Of a stretch of DNA of 64,000 nucleotides, positions 55,827 to 64,000 are shown in pieces. The stretch covers positions 184,144 through 248,143 of the forward strand of contig NZ_JALDUI010000001.1 in the NCBI RefSeq assembly GCF_023115445.1. The letters run 5' to 3'. The DNA comes from Streptococcus sp. oral taxon 431. Lineage in GTDB: Bacteria; Bacillota; Bacilli; Lactobacillales; Streptococcaceae. Below the pieces are notes generated by a model. That model worked only from the letters and a program-made list of their open reading frames with translations. It made no database searches and was not told the DNA's origin. The position numbers and the translations under genes are program-made. Each line of letters begins with the position of its first letter. Position 1 is the first letter of the stretch.

Positions 55827-57728
55827 CTAGTCCATCTCCCTTACATGGGTCTCAATAAAGGCAATTTCCTCAGGGGAAAGGTCATATTTTTGATAGAGCT
55901 GACGGTCAATGTCAGCCACTGATTGTGTCCAATCAATGTCCGAATTGACCGTAAAGTCTTGGAGTGGGACTTTAGCCCACTTATCACGTGTATTATCCTG
56001 AGTAACTTTTAAGACAGCGAGTAATACTCTAGCAAATTTACTCTTTATATATTTTAAACAGTTTAATGCTTCCTCTTGACTACTAAACTGACCAATCGAA
56101 ATGTATGTTTCAGTAAAAGCTGAAAGAGGTTCTATAACAAATGGTTCTCCTATCAAAATTACAGAAGTGTTATTATTCGCAATGCCAGTTCCATACGCTT
56201 TTGGTAGTATAACTCTCCAATTCTCATGACCTAAAGGTTTGTTTATATAATCACTTTGTATATATCTATACACTCGATTGTTTTGATATCTACCATATAC
56301 CTTAGTAAAATTTTCTTTCTTTTCATTAATCGAATCAAAGAAAATTATGTCAGTAAATTTATCAAATGCACCTGTACCAATATCATTTTTATGCCCCTTT
56401 GATTGTATACTTTCAATCTGAGGAAAATCCAAATGCGCTTTTTCTGTTAATCTATAGATACCTCTACCTGAAATAATATTATTCAAAGTTGATGGAGTGT
56501 TACTTTCTACTTTCTTTGAAATACTATTTAGCTCCGGATGACTGGTAAAGGAGCCTATAGGCCCAGAAATTTTATCTTCATTCCTATATAGAATTACAAC
56601 ACCTCCAGAAATGCCAACACCCGGAAATACTTTTGATGAGTCTTGCTCATAGAAAACAACCTTTAATTTTTCGTCTTCAAGCATTTTCTTATTCCATTTT
56701 TTAGGAGTAGATCCTGCATTAAATAGAAAACGAGCAGGGGTAATAAGTAGGTATTTTTTTGAAATCTCTTCAGCAGAGTCATAAAATAAATTATATATAG
56801 CATCATCACGAGCAGATGTCCCACTATCTATTTGATACGGCGGATTTCCTATCACGACATCAAATTTCATTTCACTTTCCTCACTAGATAGGCGCTCAAA
56901 ACCTATCATCTTATTCTTTTTCCAGTCTTTGATTTGGGTTTTAGATTCTACTGCTTGTTCTACTTCCAGCTCATCTGAAAACAAGCTTAGCTGTTGAGAT
57001 TGCTTTTGTGTACCTGAGTAAGGACTGATTTTATTCAATCCGTCCATCTGAAAGACGTTATAAGAGATAATGGTTGCAATTTCTTTCTTTTGCTCTAATG
57101 TTGGTTGATTTCCAGTCTTAGCTAGATAGTAATCCTCAAAGGTTGCTAAAAGATTTTCACGCGCCAAAAGCAGGGAATCTCCTTGATACTCATAGCCATA
57201 GGAAGCACGGTAAACTTCTTTTACAAGTTCATAGAAGGTGGCTTCTTCTGTAACCTCACGACTAATGCGCTGTAATTTTCTATCAACAAAACCAACTCGC
57301 TCAGACAGTGGAATTTCCTCTCCGGTTACTGTATCATAGCGGGTTACCATATAAGGAGCCTCACCACAGGTAATTTCTAGCCAGCGGACTTTGATATATT
57401 CTTCAAGCGCTAGAACTTCAAGTTCAGCTTCCACATAAGCATTTTGCTTTTCAACCAACCATGTAGGCGTAAATACTTCCGCTCGAATCTTGGTTCTATC
57501 TTTTTGCTCATACTTAGACTTTTCCGAACGAGGTTGAATCAAGCTTGCATAGGTTCCCGTCACCCTACTTGGAGTGATGCGATCACTTGGAGCAAATCCT
57601 TTTCCCAACAATTCATAAGAATGTGTCGCCCAAACAATATTTTTCTTTGTCGTTCGATCTTTTAAAAGAATTTTTAATAAGTCAGCCGACTCCAGAGCCA
57701 ACTGTTCTTCACTAATATCTATTGTCAT
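55827..57728 (-). CDS. N6-adenine DNA methyltransferase (Eco57I-like)
   Basis: A 633-residue class I methyltransferase. Motif X-like EVFTPTWLVEKQN, motif I-like WLEITCGEAPY and the catalytic motif IV VVIGNPPYQI are in order; the C-terminal half would be the target-recognition part. Start MTIDISEEQ at 57728 is preferred over the TTG two codons upstream, given AAAGG spacing. It should protect host DNA from the restriction subunit two genes downstream. The recognition site cannot be predicted. Confidence 0.88.
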   Translation of the reverse strand: MTIDISEEQLALESADLLKILLKDRTTKKNIVWATHSYELLGKGFAPSDRITPSRVTGTYASLIQPRSEKSKYEQKDRTKIRAEVFTPTWLVEKQNAYVEAELEVLALEEYIKVRWLEITCGEAPYMVTRYDTVTGEEIPLSERVGFVDRKLQRISREVTEEATFYELVKEVYRASYGYEYQGDSLLLARENLLATFEDYYLAKTGNQPTLEQKKEIATIISYNVFQMDGLNKISPYSGTQKQSQQLSLFSDELEVEQAVESKTQIKDWKKNKMIGFERLSSEESEMKFDVVIGNPPYQIDSGTSARDDAIYNLFYDSAEEISKKYLLITPARFLFNAGSTPKKWNKKMLEDEKLKVVFYEQDSSKVFPGVGISGGVVILYRNEDKISGPIGSFTSHPELNSISKKVESNTPSTLNNIISGRGIYRLTEKAHLDFPQIESIQSKGHKNDIGTGAFDKFTDIIFFDSINEKKENFTKVYGRYQNNRVYRYIQSDYINKPLGHENWRVILPKAYGTGIANNNTSVILIGEPFVIEPLSAFTETYISIGQFSSQEEALNCLKYIKSKFARVLLAVLKVTQDNTRDKWAKVPLQDFTVNSDIDWTQSVADIDRQLYQKYDLSPEEIAFIETHVREMD

Positions 57729-57756
57729 AAGCAACCTTTCTTATATTGTAAACCCT

Positions 57757-57765
57757 ATTATATCA
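57757..57765 (-). promoter_or_regulatory. Extended -10 promoter of the methyltransferase gene
   Basis: TGATATAAT on the minus strand, 28 bases before the ATG, without a good -35. It would allow methylase expression apart from relBE. Confidence 0.5.
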
Positions 57766-57801
57766 TATTTTAGAAAATGAAAATTTATTTGGAAAAGAAA
57801 T

Positions 57802-58056
57802 TCAAGAATTATCTCTACGATGACCTATTTCTAAAGTAGAGACTATCAGTTCATCATCTACAATGTGCACAATAACTCGATAATTACCAATCCGGTACAG
57901 CCATTGCCCACATGGATTCCCCACCAAAGCTTTCCCATGCCTTCTTGGATCCTCTAAAACGTTATTTTCTAGATACTTTTTAATTAGTATCTGCGTATAA
58001 CGATCTAATTTCTTTAGTTGTTTGATAAATCGTCTTGTTGGAACTAGCTTATACAA
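57802..58056 (-). CDS. relE: RelE-type toxin
   Basis: An 84-residue RelE/YafQ-family mRNA interferase (PTRRFIKQLKKLDRYTQ, and QWLYRIGNYRVIVHIVDDEL). The C-terminal HRRDNS carries the basic residues typical of the active site. The start is a TTG at 58056, one base after the relB stop, which should lower its translation relative to the antitoxin. Its position beside vicX matches pneumococcal relBE2. Confidence 0.88.
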   Translation of the reverse strand: MYKLVPTRRFIKQLKKLDRYTQILIKKYLENNVLEDPRRHGKALVGNPCGQWLYRIGNYRVIVHIVDDELIVSTLEIGHRRDNS

Positions 58057-58057
58057 G

Positions 58058-58300
58058 TTAATCTTCCTCCAGACCTAGATTATGCATCATTTCTTCCCAA
58101 GTAATGGGTTTAAGTCCTTTTTCCAAGTCTTCTAAATGCTCTTGATAAGCTAAATCTGCTACACGAGCATCATATTCATCCTCTAAAGCTTCTAAAGTTT
58201 TTGTTCGTATCAACTCGGATAGAGAAACTCCTTCAAACTTAGCCATGGCTTTCATAAATGTTTTATCTGCTTCGGAAACTTTTAATGTAATAGTCGGCAT
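58058..58300 (-). CDS. relB: RelB-type antitoxin
   Basis: An 80-residue antitoxin. The N-terminal PTITLKVSEADKTFMKAM looks like a ribbon-helix-helix DNA-binding part; the acidic C-terminus (ITWEEMMHNLGLEED) would wrap the toxin. An ATG start with AGGAG. Preceded by a palindromic operator that overlaps the promoter. Confidence 0.9.
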   Translation of the reverse strand: MPTITLKVSEADKTFMKAMAKFEGVSLSELIRTKTLEALEDEYDARVADLAYQEHLEDLEKGLKPITWEEMMHNLGLEED

Positions 58301-58322
58301 GTTTCTTCTCCTAGAATTATTG

Positions 58323-58359
58323 GTAATACCATTGTATTACTTTTTAAGAACCCAGTCAA
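58323..58359 (-). promoter_or_regulatory. relBE promoter with overlapping operator
   Basis: TTGACT (58354-58359) and TACAAT (58331-58336) are 17 bases apart on the minus strand. An inverted repeat GTAATAC-N4-GTATTAC at 58323-58340 covers the -10, a likely RelB binding site for autorepression. Confidence 0.8.
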
Positions 58360-58362
58360 TAT

Positions 58363-58385
58363 AAAAAGAACACCTCTCGGCGTTC
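58363..58385 (-). terminator. Terminator of the vicRKX operon
   Basis: A 7-pair stem (one G-U) with a 4-base loop after the vicX stop, followed on the minus strand by TTTTTAT. It separates vicRKX from relBE. Confidence 0.75.
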
Positions 58386-58389
58386 CTTT

Positions 58390-59199
58390 CTATATATCAG
58401 TCAGTGGTGTTGCGGTGTCTGGTGAAGTATCGTAAACTTGAAAGTCTACTCCTACTCCCAGATCTGCCTGAGCTAACTGATTGACCATGGTCATGTGGGC
58501 CAGTTCCTTGATATTATTTTCCTTGGACAAATGGCCTAGGTAAATTTTCTTGGTACGATCACCTAGTGTGCGAATCATGGCGTCTGCTCCATCCTCGTTT
58601 GAGAGGTGACCAAGGTCAGACAGGATGCGTTGTTTGAGTCGCCATGCGTAGGATCCTGCTCGTAGAATTTCCACATCATGATTTGACTCGATCAGATAGC
58701 CATCTGCATTCTCGACAATGCCAGCCATACGGTCACTAACATAGCCCGTATCCGTCAGCATGACAAAGCTCTTATCATCCTTCATAAAGCGATAAAACTG
58801 GGGCGCGACTGCATCATGACTCACACCGAAACTCTCAATATCGATGTCACCAAAGGTTTTGGTTTTCCCCATCTCGAAAATATGCTTTTGAGATGAGTCA
58901 ACCTTACCAAGATACTTACTGTTTTCCATAGCCTGCCAGGTTTTCTCATTGGCATAAAGATCCATTCCGTACTTACGAGCCAGAACGCCCACGCCATGGA
59001 TATGGTCTGAATGCTCATGCGTAATCAAGATAGCATCCAAATCCTCTGGTTTACGATTGATTTCACTCAAGAGGCTTGTAATTTTTTTGCCAGAGAGTCC
59101 CGCATCTACTAAAATTTTCTTTTTTGGTGTTTCCAAGTAAAATGAATTTCCACTGGAACCCGATGCTAAAATACTGTATTTAAAACCGATATCACTCAT
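58390..59199 (-). CDS. vicX: VicX/WalJ metallo-beta-lactamase-fold protein
   Basis: A 269-residue MBL-fold protein with the metal motif THEHSDHIHG and downstream SNHDVE and GHLSKEN. It is the third gene of vicRKX, one base after vicK, and affects the pathway or DNA-related functions in streptococci. The length equals that of known VicX. Confidence 0.95.
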   Translation of the reverse strand: MSDIGFKYSILASGSSGNSFYLETPKKKILVDAGLSGKKITSLLSEINRKPEDLDAILITHEHSDHIHGVGVLARKYGMDLYANEKTWQAMENSKYLGKVDSSQKHIFEMGKTKTFGDIDIESFGVSHDAVAPQFYRFMKDDKSFVMLTDTGYVSDRMAGIVENADGYLIESNHDVEILRAGSYAWRLKQRILSDLGHLSNEDGADAMIRTLGDRTKKIYLGHLSKENNIKELAHMTMVNQLAQADLGVGVDFQVYDTSPDTATPLTDI

Positions 59200-59200
59200 T

Positions 59201-60550
59201 CTAGTCTTCTAGTTCATCCTCCCAAATCTCTTCTTTCACGGCATCCTTATCGTATGGAAGTACGATAGTAAAGGTAGATCCCTTGCCATATTCACTCTTG
59301 GCCCAGATAAAGCCTTTATGTTGCTTGATGATTTCCTTGGCGATAGCCAATCCTAGTCCTGTTCCTCCTTGAGCACGACTTCTAGCCTTATCAACCCTAT
59401 AAAAACGGTCAAAAATCTTTGGTAAATCTTCTTTAGGAATCCCAAGTCCTTGATCTGAAATAGATAAAATCATCTGATCATCTGTAGTTTTCATGTTAAC
59501 AGTGATTTTTCCACCATCTGGTGAATACTTGATAGCGTTATTCAGGATATTGTCAATCACCTGGGTCATCTTATCTGTATCAATCTCAATCCAAACAGAA
59601 GTAATCGGATAATCTCTCACCAACTCGTACTTCTTCTCCTCATCTTGACTTTTCATTTTATCAAAACGATTAAGGATAAAGGTGATAAAGGCCGTAAAGT
59701 TTATCAACTCAACATCTAAGTGACTAGTTGCGTTATCAATCCGTGATAGATGCAAGAGGTCCGTCACCATCCGCATCATACGGTTGGTTTCATCCAAAGA
59801 AACCTTGATAAAGTCTGGAGCAACTGGTTCTGTCAGCGCTCCTTCGTCCAAGGCCTCAAGATAGGATTTTACACTGGTCAAAGGTGTACGCAACTCATGA
59901 CTAACGTTCGAAACGAAAAGCCTTCTCTCACGTTCTTCCTTCTCTTGTTCAGTCGTATCATGTAGAACTGCTACTAAACCAGAGATAAAGCCAGACTCTC
60001 TACGAATCAAGGCAAAACGAACGCGCAAACTGATATATTCGCCATTAAGATTCTGCGAATAAATCATCAGCTCAGGGCTCTGAGTAATAAGTTCTCTCAG
60101 CTCATACTCTTCTTCAATCTTGAGTAACTCTAAGATATTTTGATTAAGAGCATCATCCCTTTCAACTCCAAGTTGTCTCTTGGCCATGTCATTAATCATG
60201 ATAATCTGACCACGACGATTGGTCGCAAGCACTCCGTCTGTCATGTAGGACAGGATACTATGCAACCTTTTACTCTCTTGTTCCAGATTTTCTTGAGTCA
60301 GACGAATGACTTCAGACAAATCATTAAGATTGTTAGTGATATTAGTTATCTCTGAGCTTCCTTGCATATCCAAAACCTGAGAATAATCACCATCAATCAA
60401 ATCTTTTATTTTCTGATTGATCTGCCTCAAACGAATATTATCACGACGACTCTCAAGCAAGAGAAAAGACACTAACAGAATAAAGCCAATTAAGATGAGG
60501 ATAAAGATAAAGTCGCTCGTCAAAATTGTTTGTCTAATTACTTCAATCAT
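59201..60550 (-). CDS. vicK: Sensor histidine kinase VicK/WalK
   Basis: A 449-residue kinase with one N-terminal membrane segment (about 13-32), HAMP-like and PAS regions, the phosphoacceptor His in [17 protein letters not shown], and an ATPase domain with [14 protein letters not shown] and GGTGLGL. A single membrane helix is normal for streptococcal VicK, unlike the two of Bacillus WalK. It overlaps vicR by 8 bases. Confidence 0.97.
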   Translation of the reverse strand: MIEVIRQTILTSDFIFILILIGFILLVSFLLLESRRDNIRLRQINQKIKDLIDGDYSQVLDMQGSSEITNITNNLNDLSEVIRLTQENLEQESKRLHSILSYMTDGVLATNRRGQIIMINDMAKRQLGVERDDALNQNILELLKIEEEYELRELITQSPELMIYSQNLNGEYISLRVRFALIRRESGFISGLVAVLHDTTEQEKEERERRLFVSNVSHELRTPLTSVKSYLEALDEGALTEPVAPDFIKVSLDETNRMMRMVTDLLHLSRIDNATSHLDVELINFTAFITFILNRFDKMKSQDEEKKYELVRDYPITSVWIEIDTDKMTQVIDNILNNAIKYSPDGGKITVNMKTTDDQMILSISDQGLGIPKEDLPKIFDRFYRVDKARSRAQGGTGLGLAIAKEIIKQHKGFIWAKSEYGKGSTFTIVLPYDKDAVKEEIWEDELED

Positions 60551-61247
60551 TATTTCTCATATAATATCCTACTCCACGACGAGTTAGGATGTATTCAGGT
60601 CTGCTTGGTGTATCTTCAATCTTCTCACGCAAGCGTCGAATGGTTACATCAACTGTACGGACATCTCCAAAATAGTCATATCCCCAAACGGTTTCAAGAA
60701 GATGTTCTCGGGTAATAACTTGTCCAAGATGAGAAGCTAAATGATGCAAGAGTTCGAATTCACGGTGGGTTAGGTCTAACTCTTCACCATATTTCTTAGC
60801 CACGTAGGCATCTGGTAAAATCTCCAAATCGCCAATCTGCAGACTTTGTAATTTCGTTTCAGGTTCTTGGCTATCAACTGAGACAAGATCTGTACGACGG
60901 AGAAGAGCTTTAACACGGGCCTGTAGTTCACGATTTGAAAACGGCTTGGTTACATAGTCATCCGCCCCAAGCTCAAGCCCGATAACCTTATCAAATTCGC
61001 TATCCTTTGCTGAAAGCATGATAATGGGAACACTACTTGTCTTACGAATAGTTTTTGCGACCTCAAGTCCATCAATCTCTGGAAGCATCAAATCCAAGAT
61101 AATAATATCTGGTTGCTCAGCTTCAAATTGTTCAAGTGCTTCACGACCATTAAAAGCAGTTACAACTTCATAACCTTCCTTGGTCATATTAAATTTTATA
61201 ATATCTGAGATGGGTTTTTCATCATCTACAATTAGTATTTTTTTCAT
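60543..61247 (-). CDS. vicR: Response regulator VicR/WalR
   Basis: A 234-residue OmpR-family regulator. The phosphorylation site is Asp52 ([12 protein letters not shown]), with DDE near residue 9 and Lys in VTKPFSN; the C-terminal winged helix includes [13 protein letters not shown]. It controls wall hydrolases and is essential in pneumococcus. Confidence 0.97.
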   Translation of the reverse strand: MKKILIVDDEKPISDIIKFNMTKEGYEVVTAFNGREALEQFEAEQPDIIILDLMLPEIDGLEVAKTIRKTSSVPIIMLSAKDSEFDKVIGLELGADDYVTKPFSNRELQARVKALLRRTDLVSVDSQEPETKLQSLQIGDLEILPDAYVAKKYGEELDLTHREFELLHHLASHLGQVITREHLLETVWGYDYFGDVRTVDVTIRRLREKIEDTPSRPEYILTRRGVGYYMRNND

Positions 61248-61270
61248 TTAGTCACCTTTTTCCTTATCTC

Positions 61271-61279
61271 ATTATACCA
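61271..61279 (-). promoter_or_regulatory. Extended -10 promoter of vicR
   Basis: TGGTATAAT on the minus strand, about 24 bases before the vicR ATG, with no clear -35. Confidence 0.6.
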
Positions 61280-61311
61280 AAAAAATGTAAAGAAGACACG
61301 AAAGACCGATG

Positions 61312-62475
61312 CTAGTGGCTTCTTTTCAAGTAGGCTTGCCAAATCTTTTGCTGAGGTTTAGCTAGGGGATAATTGATAAATTCTTCTGGACTTAACCAAA
61401 GGACTTCTCTATCTGTATATTCCTGTGTCTCAGCAACTCGGCCTGCAATTATCTGGATATGCCATTTACGATGGCTGAAAATGTGCTTGACCTCTTCAAA
61501 ACGTAGATCTTGCCACTTAACTTCAAGATCATAGTCCTGTTCAAAACTCTCCTGTGGAGATGGTCCAAGCTGTAAAATTGGTTCCGCTACTTGACTAAAA
61601 AGATCCAAGTCCTGAGTCTGGTCTGAGAAGTCATCAACTTCAATCAAGGGAAAATGCCAAAATCCAGCCAAGAGTTTTTCACTCTCATTCTTCTCTAATA
61701 GAAACTGACCCTGACTATTTTGCACTACAAGAGCCTTTAGATAAATAGGGATTGGCTTTTTCTTTGGAGCCTTAATTGGATAGCGATCCATGGTCCCATG
61801 TTGGTAAGCAGCACTGAACTCCTTAACAGGACTCTCCTCCGGTCTTGGATTGACAGGAGCCTCAATATCTGAACCTAAATCCATCAAAGCCTGATTGAAA
61901 TCACCTGGACGATCAGGATCTATCAGAACTTCCATCATAGCTTGAAATATTTTTCGATTGCTAGGATTTCCAATATCATGATTGACTTCAAACAAACGTG
62001 CCAAAACACGCATGACATTGCCATCTACTGCAGGCTGCGGAAGGTTAAAAGCAATACTAGAGATTGCACCAGCTGTATAAGGCCCAATCCCTTTTAAGCT
62101 TGAAATGCCTTCATAAGTTGACGGAAATTCTCCTTGAAAGTCGGACATGATTTGTCGGGCAGCAGTTTGCATATTGCGGACACGAGAATAATAGCCAAGT
62201 CCTTCCCAGGCTTTTAATAAGCGCTCCTCAGGAGCATTTGCTAAGCTTTCTACGGTCGGAAACCAGTCCAAAAAACGTTCATAATAGGGAATGACGGTAT
62301 CAACTCGAGTCTGCTGCAACATAATTTCAGATACCCAGATATGGTAAGGATTCTTGCTTCGTCTCCAAGGTAAATCCCGCTTGTTTTTGTCATACCAGGC
62401 TAATAATTTTTGACGGAAAGAGAGAATCTTGTCCTCTTCCCACATGGTCACACCATATTTCTCCAAATCTAACAT
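61312..62475 (-). CDS. mutY: A/G-specific adenine glycosylase (iron-sulfur-free type)
   Basis: A 387-residue MutY that removes adenine opposite 8-oxo-guanine. It has the HhH and catalytic Asp region (GIGPYTAGAISSIAFN, then PAVDGNVMRVLARL) and a C-terminal Nudix-like lesion-reading domain (about 245-380). The four cysteines that bind the 4Fe-4S cluster in E. coli are absent after MDLGSDIEAPVNPRPEES, as in other clusterless Lactobacillales MutY. It complements mutX and ung at the other end. Confidence 0.94.
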   Translation of the reverse strand: MLDLEKYGVTMWEEDKILSFRQKLLAWYDKNKRDLPWRRSKNPYHIWVSEIMLQQTRVDTVIPYYERFLDWFPTVESLANAPEERLLKAWEGLGYYSRVRNMQTAARQIMSDFQGEFPSTYEGISSLKGIGPYTAGAISSIAFNLPQPAVDGNVMRVLARLFEVNHDIGNPSNRKIFQAMMEVLIDPDRPGDFNQALMDLGSDIEAPVNPRPEESPVKEFSAAYQHGTMDRYPIKAPKKKPIPIYLKALVVQNSQGQFLLEKNESEKLLAGFWHFPLIEVDDFSDQTQDLDLFSQVAEPILQLGPSPQESFEQDYDLEVKWQDLRFEEVKHIFSHRKWHIQIIAGRVAETQEYTDREVLWLSPEEFINYPLAKPQQKIWQAYLKRSH

Positions 62476-62481
62476 ATTTCT

Positions 62482-62510
62482 AGTATAGCATAACCTTTAA
62501 TGATACTCAA
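62482..62510 (-). promoter_or_regulatory. Promoter of mutY
   Basis: TTGAGT (62505-62510) and TATACT (62482-62487) have 17-base spacing and an extended TGC on the minus strand. Confidence 0.7.
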
Positions 62511-62732
62511 AAAATCAAGATAGACATTCAATAAAACAAAGACTAAAAGGAAGAAAAAGGAAATCTAAAGATTATCTTGTTTAAAATTTGAATAAACATA
62601 TAGTTTAAAAAAGCTTATCAGAGTCTAGGATGTCCGGAAACAAAAGTAGAAAAGATTTATTCTATTCATAATACTCTAATTTTTATATAGCTACTTGTCA
62701 GTTTTAATTTAAAAATGTTGATTTAAGTTAAA
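62511..62732. other. AT-rich intergenic stretch
   Basis: No gene or clear regulatory element is seen between the mutY promoter and the repeat that follows. Confidence 0.5.
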
Positions 62733-62838
62733 TATAGTGGATTGAAATAAGATATGAATAGAGAGGTTAGGAAAGTCAAATAAATCTCTAAAAATGTTTT
62801 AGAATTCGTAGCGTACTATTCTAAGTTCATTTCACTAT
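62733..62838. repeat. RUP-like short mobile repeat
   Basis: About 106 bases bounded by imperfect inverted ends (TATAGTGGATTGAA... and ...TTCATTTCACTAT). The length and end sequence resemble RUP, a nonautonomous element that is thought to be moved by IS630-Spn1 transposase. The assignment is by pattern memory. Confidence 0.6.
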
Positions 62839-62894
62839 CATTTCTAACAATGTTTTAGAATCCATATCGTACTATTTTAGATTCACTCCACTAT
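62839..62894. repeat. Second right half of the RUP-like repeat
   Basis: This repeats the right half of the preceding element (AATGTTTTAGAATC, CGTACTATT, TTAGATTCACTCCACTAT), so the right end is duplicated in tandem with about 80% identity. Confidence 0.65.
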
Positions 62895-62917
62895 CCAAAA
62901 AACTATCGTAAACATGT

Positions 62918-62950
62918 AAAAAAGCAACGGCAAAAACCGTTGCTTTTTTT
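62918..62950 (-). terminator. Terminator of the serine-rich adhesin gene
   Basis: The stem AAAGCAACGG/CCGTTGCTTT with loop CAAAAA and T-runs on both sides, 100 bases after the adhesin stop. Confidence 0.85.
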
Positions 62951-63046
62951 AGGAGATACGGACTATTATCCCAGACTCCTTTGTCTTCAATCTGAACTTT
63001 CAGATTTTTTGATCAGAATAATCAAATTACTGATTAGTTAGAAAGC

Positions 63047-64000
63047 TTATTCTTCATCATCACGCTTACGACGTTTAGCTACTAATCCTAATCCTGTTAG
63101 ACCTGCTACAGCTCCTAGGAGCAGATTTGTAGCCGAAGTTGCTGTTCCAGTATTTGGAAGTTGCTTACGTGTCTTAGTTGTATCAGTTTGAGGTGCTTGA
63201 CTAGTCGAATGAATCACTGACTGGCTTACGCTTACTGATAATGATAGTGATTGCGATACTGATGTGCTAATTGAATCCGATGTAATCACACTATCGATAT
63301 CTAAACTATCAAGTGATAAGCTCTCTGGCATTCCCTTACTTGTAACAACAGATGTGCTTGCTGATTCTGACGCACTTGTTGACGCTGATTCAGAAGCAGA
63401 CGTTGATGCGGATTCAGATGCTGATGTGCTTGCTGACTCTGATGCAGACGTTGATGCTGACTCAGATGCACTTGTGCTTGCTGACTCTGAAGCAGACGTT
63501 GATGCGGATTCAGATGCTGATGTTGATGCTGATGTTGATGCTGATTCAGATGCACTTGTGCTTGCTGACTCTGACGCACTTGTTGACGCTGACTCTGACG
63601 CACTTGTTGACGCTGATTCTGAGGCGCTTGTTGACGCTTCTGACGCACTTGTTGAGGCTGATTCAGAAGCTGAGGTACTTGCGGACTCTGACGCACTTGT
63701 TGAGGCTGATTCAGAAGCTGATGTGCTTGCTGATTCTGATGCACTTGTTGATGCCGATTCAGAAGCGCTTGTTGACGCTGATTCAGAAGCGCTTGTACTT
63801 GCTGATTCTGATGCACTTGTTGATGCTGACTCTGAGGCGCTTGTGCTTGCTGATTCTGACCCACTTGTTGATGCTGACTCTGAGGCGCTTGTTGACGCTG
63901 ACTCAGAGGCACTTGTTGATGCTGACTCTGACGCACTTGTTGAGGCTGATTCAGAAGCTGATGTGCTTGCTGATTCTGATGCACTTGTTGATGCCGATTC
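63047..64000 (-). CDS. Serine-rich repeat cell-wall-anchored adhesin, C-terminal part (runs off the window)
   Basis: The open frame continues from the window edge without a stop for 317 codons. The upstream 210 residues are (SASESAST)n octads with few changes. A short non-repeat region, [20 protein letters not shown] and then the sorting signal LPNTG (63146-63160), a hydrophobic segment and KRRKRDDEE complete the C-terminus. Such adhesins are O-glycosylated on Ser/Thr and exported by SecA2/Asp systems; those genes are not in the window. Confidence 0.93.
   Translation of the reverse strand, partial: ESASTSASESASTSASESASTSASESASTSASESASTSASESASTSGSESASTSASESASTSASESASTSASESASTSASESASTSASESASTSASESASTSASESASTSASESASTSASEASTSASESASTSASESASTSASESASTSASESASTSASTSASESASTSASESASTSASESASTSASESASTSASESASTSASESASTSASESASTSVVTSKGMPESLSLDSLDIDSVITSDSISTSVSQSLSLSVSVSQSVIHSTSQAPQTDTTKTRKQLPNTGTATSATNLLLGAVAGLTGLGLVAKRRKRDDEE
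63370..64000 (-). repeat. 24-bp tandem repeats coding SASESAST octads
   Basis: The DNA repeats with a 24-base period, with some 12- and 18-base variants near 63510-63540. Synonymous changes alternate TCA, AGT and AGC serine codons. Confidence 0.9.

Noticed and set aside
63301..63984. Gln/His-rich open frame on the minus strand
   Set aside because: It is an out-of-frame reading of the serine-rich adhesin. The frame that leads into LPNTG is open to the window edge and is the real one.
63370..64000. CRISPR-like array of short repeats
   Set aside because: The repeats are contiguous 24-base coding units without unique spacers, and no cas genes are present.

Overview
The window looks like a chromosomal segment of a mitis-group Streptococcus (S. 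mitis, S. oralis or S. pneumoniae type). The grounds are low GC content, the vicRKX-mutY block, rex-radC order, the relQ-nadK-rluD-pta block, the agmatine/spermidine operon, a mutX-ung-pyrC block and a serine-rich LPXTG adhesin. The species is inferred from gene content and order, not from a database search. Most genes lie on the minus strand. No rRNA, tRNA, CRISPR array or intact insertion sequence was seen.

Layout. 1-10.2 kb: pyrC (partial), mutX, ung, a HAD phosphatase, two membrane-protein genes, a short AT-rich accessory pair, an IS630-type remnant, then pta, an RluA-type pseudouridine synthase, nadK and relQ. 10.3-15.2 kb (plus strand): a CYTH phosphatase, prs, a cysteine desulfurase, two small conserved genes, rex and a glutamine-amidotransferase-like hydrolase. 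15.3-18.2 kb: radC, an O-acetylhomoserine sulfhydrylase and a VIT-family transporter. 18.3-21.8 kb: a three-gene accessory operon that pairs an HNH-like nuclease/membrane protein with a tail-anchored coiled-coil protein and a CbbX/SpoVK-type AAA+ ATPase. 21.9-26.8 kb: pspC, sprT, tex, a 43-residue gene and a permease pair. 26.9-33.5 kb: a complete polyamine operon (arginine decarboxylase, speE, carboxyspermidine dehydrogenase, nspC, aguA, aguB), preceded by a structured RNA of about 330 nt that ends in a terminator.

34.1-44.7 kb is an accessory cluster of small proteins of unknown function (DUF4261, CbrC, DUF1877, DUF4300, DUF6892-like and others) with some decayed genes. It resembles an array of immunity or stress proteins. 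45.1-51.5 kb: an MFS exporter with an Rgg regulator, an ABC-F ATPase, pgm and a thioredoxin-like protein. 51.5-58.3 kb is a defence island: a GIY-YIG/DEAD-helicase restriction subunit, an Abi_2 (AbiD/AbiF-type HEPN) protein, an N6-adenine methyltransferase and a RelBE toxin-antitoxin pair. 58.4-62.5 kb: the essential vicRKX signalling operon and mutY. 62.7-62.9 kb carries a RUP-like repeat, and the window ends inside a serine-rich repeat surface adhesin.

The main candidates for new biology are: (1) the abi leader, where a consensus promoter drives a short RNA ending in an 11-bp hairpin with a U-tract immediately before a TTG-started HEPN gene and the restriction subunit; (2) the HNH / tail-anchor / AAA+ operon at 18.3-21.8 kb; (3) the structured, terminator-ended leader of the polyamine operon.
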